From Bacteroidota bacterium (GTDB lineage: Bacteria; Bacteroidota; Bacteroidia; 2-12-FULL-35-15), in contig JAPLDC010000438.1 in NCBI GenBank assembly GCA_026391935.1, forward strand, positions 1-13,549: a DNA stretch of 13,549 nt, given 5' to 3'. Each line of letters begins with the position of its first letter. The first letter of the stretch is position 1. Under the pieces are notes generated by a model that saw nothing but the letters and a program-made list of their open reading frames with translations, was not told where the DNA came from and did not search any database. Position numbers and translations under genes: made by a program. Below are positions 12,694 to 13,549 of the stretch, piece after piece.

Positions 12694-13549
12694 ATGAAAA
12701 AAATCCTACTCGTTATTTTCACTGTCTTTGCATTTGCAATTACAATCAACGCGCAAACTGTTAATTGCGGAAACTTCTGTATCCTTAGTATCAATAATAT
12801 TGATACTATCGGAAATAACACCTTGGATGTTACTGTCTATAATGGCGACACTAATTTTGTAAATTACCCTATCATTCTTGTAACAAATTCTCTTGGTGAT
12901 ACTGTAGCAAATATCAATAGCTTATTTTATTTTTTCGGACAGGCTGCCGGTGATACATTAACACATACCATCCCTACTTCATTAGACAGTATCCCTGTTG
13001 GTTTCACCGGAACAGTTTATATTACCGATGCTACCTATAATATCACCTGTTCCTACAGCTATCCGATGACTTGTACGGTTGGGATCAATGAAGCACTGGC
13101 ATCGAAAAATTCTTTTTCTATTTCCCCGAATCCGGCTACAACAACGATTAATATAAATATTAAAGAACTTCAGAACACTACAGCTGTCATCAATATTTAT
13201 GATGCAACAGGGAATAAAGAATGGCTGCAGACTACTTACCCGCTCATCAGCAAGGAGTATGATTTCTGGATAACGAAACGCAGCACGACTTACGGATTAT
13301 CGCGTCATCATCATGATGCGACACAAGAGTATCTCGCACAGTTTTACGAGCATCTGAAAAAAGTTCGCTTGCCATTGACTGCAACTACTGATGAAGAAAA
13401 AATTTCCATAGCCGGTCATCGTTTGGCAGAAGCAGAAGCAGGTTATGATTTTACTCCACGGTTTGACGGACGCTGTTCCGATTTTATTCCTGTTGATTTG
13501 AACAGCAATCTTTATCTCTATGAAGTTACGATGTCAGACTTTGCCACAA
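12694..13549 (+). CDS. Chimeric open frame: T9SS-type secreted protein (1-175) joined in frame to a trehalase-like GH37 segment (176-285); runs off the window
   Basis: The frame opens at the ATG at 12694 and has no stop through 13549 (285 codons visible). Residues 1-20 are a signal peptide (MKKILLVIFTVFAFAITINA). Residues 21-132 form a small secreted domain, probably beta-rich, with four cysteines (NCGNFC, ITCSYSYPMTC). Residues 139-175 start a T9SS type A sorting domain (SFSISPNPATTTI, INIYDATGNK), which normally runs about 70-80 residues and ends the protein. Here it stops halfway. From residue 176 the text resembles the inside of a GH37 trehalase: YPLISKEYDFW (182-192), LSRHHHD, then AEAEAGYDFTPRF (245-257) and DFIPVDLNSNLYLYE (264-278). 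D252 aligns by eye with the general-acid aspartate of GH37 (GWDFSSRW in E. coli TreA). Two different proteins seem fused, by deletion, recombination or an assembly join near 13219. Each half is reasonably clear; the reality of the fusion is not. Confidence 0.6.
   Translation, partial: MKKILLVIFTVFAFAITINAQTVNCGNFCILSINNIDTIGNNTLDVTVYNGDTNFVNYPIILVTNSLGDTVANINSLFYFFGQAAGDTLTHTIPTSLDSIPVGFTGTVYITDATYNITCSYSYPMTCTVGINEALASKNSFSISPNPATTTININIKELQNTTAVINIYDATGNKEWLQTTYPLISKEYDFWITKRSTTYGLSRHHHDATQEYLAQFYEHLKKVRLPLTATTDEEKISIAGHRLAEAEAGYDFTPRFDGRCSDFIPVDLNSNLYLYEVTMSDFAT
13219..13549 (+). pseudogene. Internal fragment of a trehalase-like (GH37) glycosidase, lacking its own start
   Basis: This stretch corresponds to a middle section of GH37 enzymes, which hydrolyse trehalose or related glucosides in the periplasm or cytoplasm and run to about 500 residues. 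Its N-terminal third, including the family's first signature, is missing, and the 3' part lies beyond the window. In place of the usual NRYWDD and PRPES region it reads SRHHHDATQEY with no PRPES, and GYDF replaces GWDF. It is therefore a divergent subfamily whose substrate may not be trehalose. Hand-counted GC is about 43% (13261-13500) against about 37% just before the join (13021-13200). This difference is too small to mark a foreign origin. Marked as a pseudogene because no start of its own is visible; it would be an ordinary gene fragment if the join is an assembly error. Confidence 0.5.

Noticed and set aside
13219..13549. Horizontal transfer of the trehalase-like segment
   Set aside because: Hand-counted GC differs only modestly from the sequence before the join, and codon use is not clearly foreign. 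An assembly join or local rearrangement explains the data as well.
1..13549. CRISPR array, tRNA/rRNA genes, phage or toxin-antitoxin modules
   Set aside because: No regularly spaced repeats, no tRNA-like cloverleaf or rRNA sequence, and no frame resembling such proteins was found on either strand.

Overview
The window looks like a piece of a low-GC Bacteroidota genome (class Bacteroidia in the broad sense; genus not resolvable by eye). Several things point there. There are two TonB-dependent receptors that each carry an N-terminal carboxypeptidase-regulatory-like domain. A secreted protein ends in a type IX secretion (T9SS) sorting-domain start. A PorE-like TPR/beta-propeller protein is present. 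Several start sites have a TAnnTTTG -7 promoter element close upstream and no Shine-Dalgarno sequence. MqnA indicates menaquinone synthesis by the futalosine route.

Layout. 2-517: 3' end of cdsA (phospholipid synthesis), cut by the window edge. 668-1945: glutamate dehydrogenase with a strong terminator. 2156-3805 (minus): secreted TPR + PD40 propeller + carboxypeptidase-regulatory-like protein, whose terminator faces that of the dehydrogenase. 3925-5459 (minus): a two-gene unit, EI24/CysZ-like membrane protein then mqnA, 2 bp apart. 5460-5673: divergent promoter region. 5674-8052 and 8543-10882: two TonB-dependent receptors separated by 490 bp with no gene but at least five small inverted repeats. 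11057-12676: pyrG (CTP synthase) behind a terminator and a good -7 element. 12694 to the window end: an open frame that starts as a T9SS-type secreted protein and switches in frame, in the middle of the sorting domain, to an internal piece of a trehalase-like (GH37) glycosidase.

Most of the window is core metabolism (phospholipid head-group activation, glutamate/2-oxoglutarate exchange, menaquinone, CTP) mixed with cell-envelope functions (outer-membrane receptors, a periplasmic propeller protein, a T9SS cargo). I see no tRNA, rRNA, CRISPR array, insertion sequence, phage gene or toxin-antitoxin pair. I do not see a convincing new multi-gene system. The most unusual object is the chimeric frame at the right end, which is either a real rearrangement or an assembly join. 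Next come the PorE-like protein that lacks the expected OmpA domain and the palindrome-rich gap between the two receptors.
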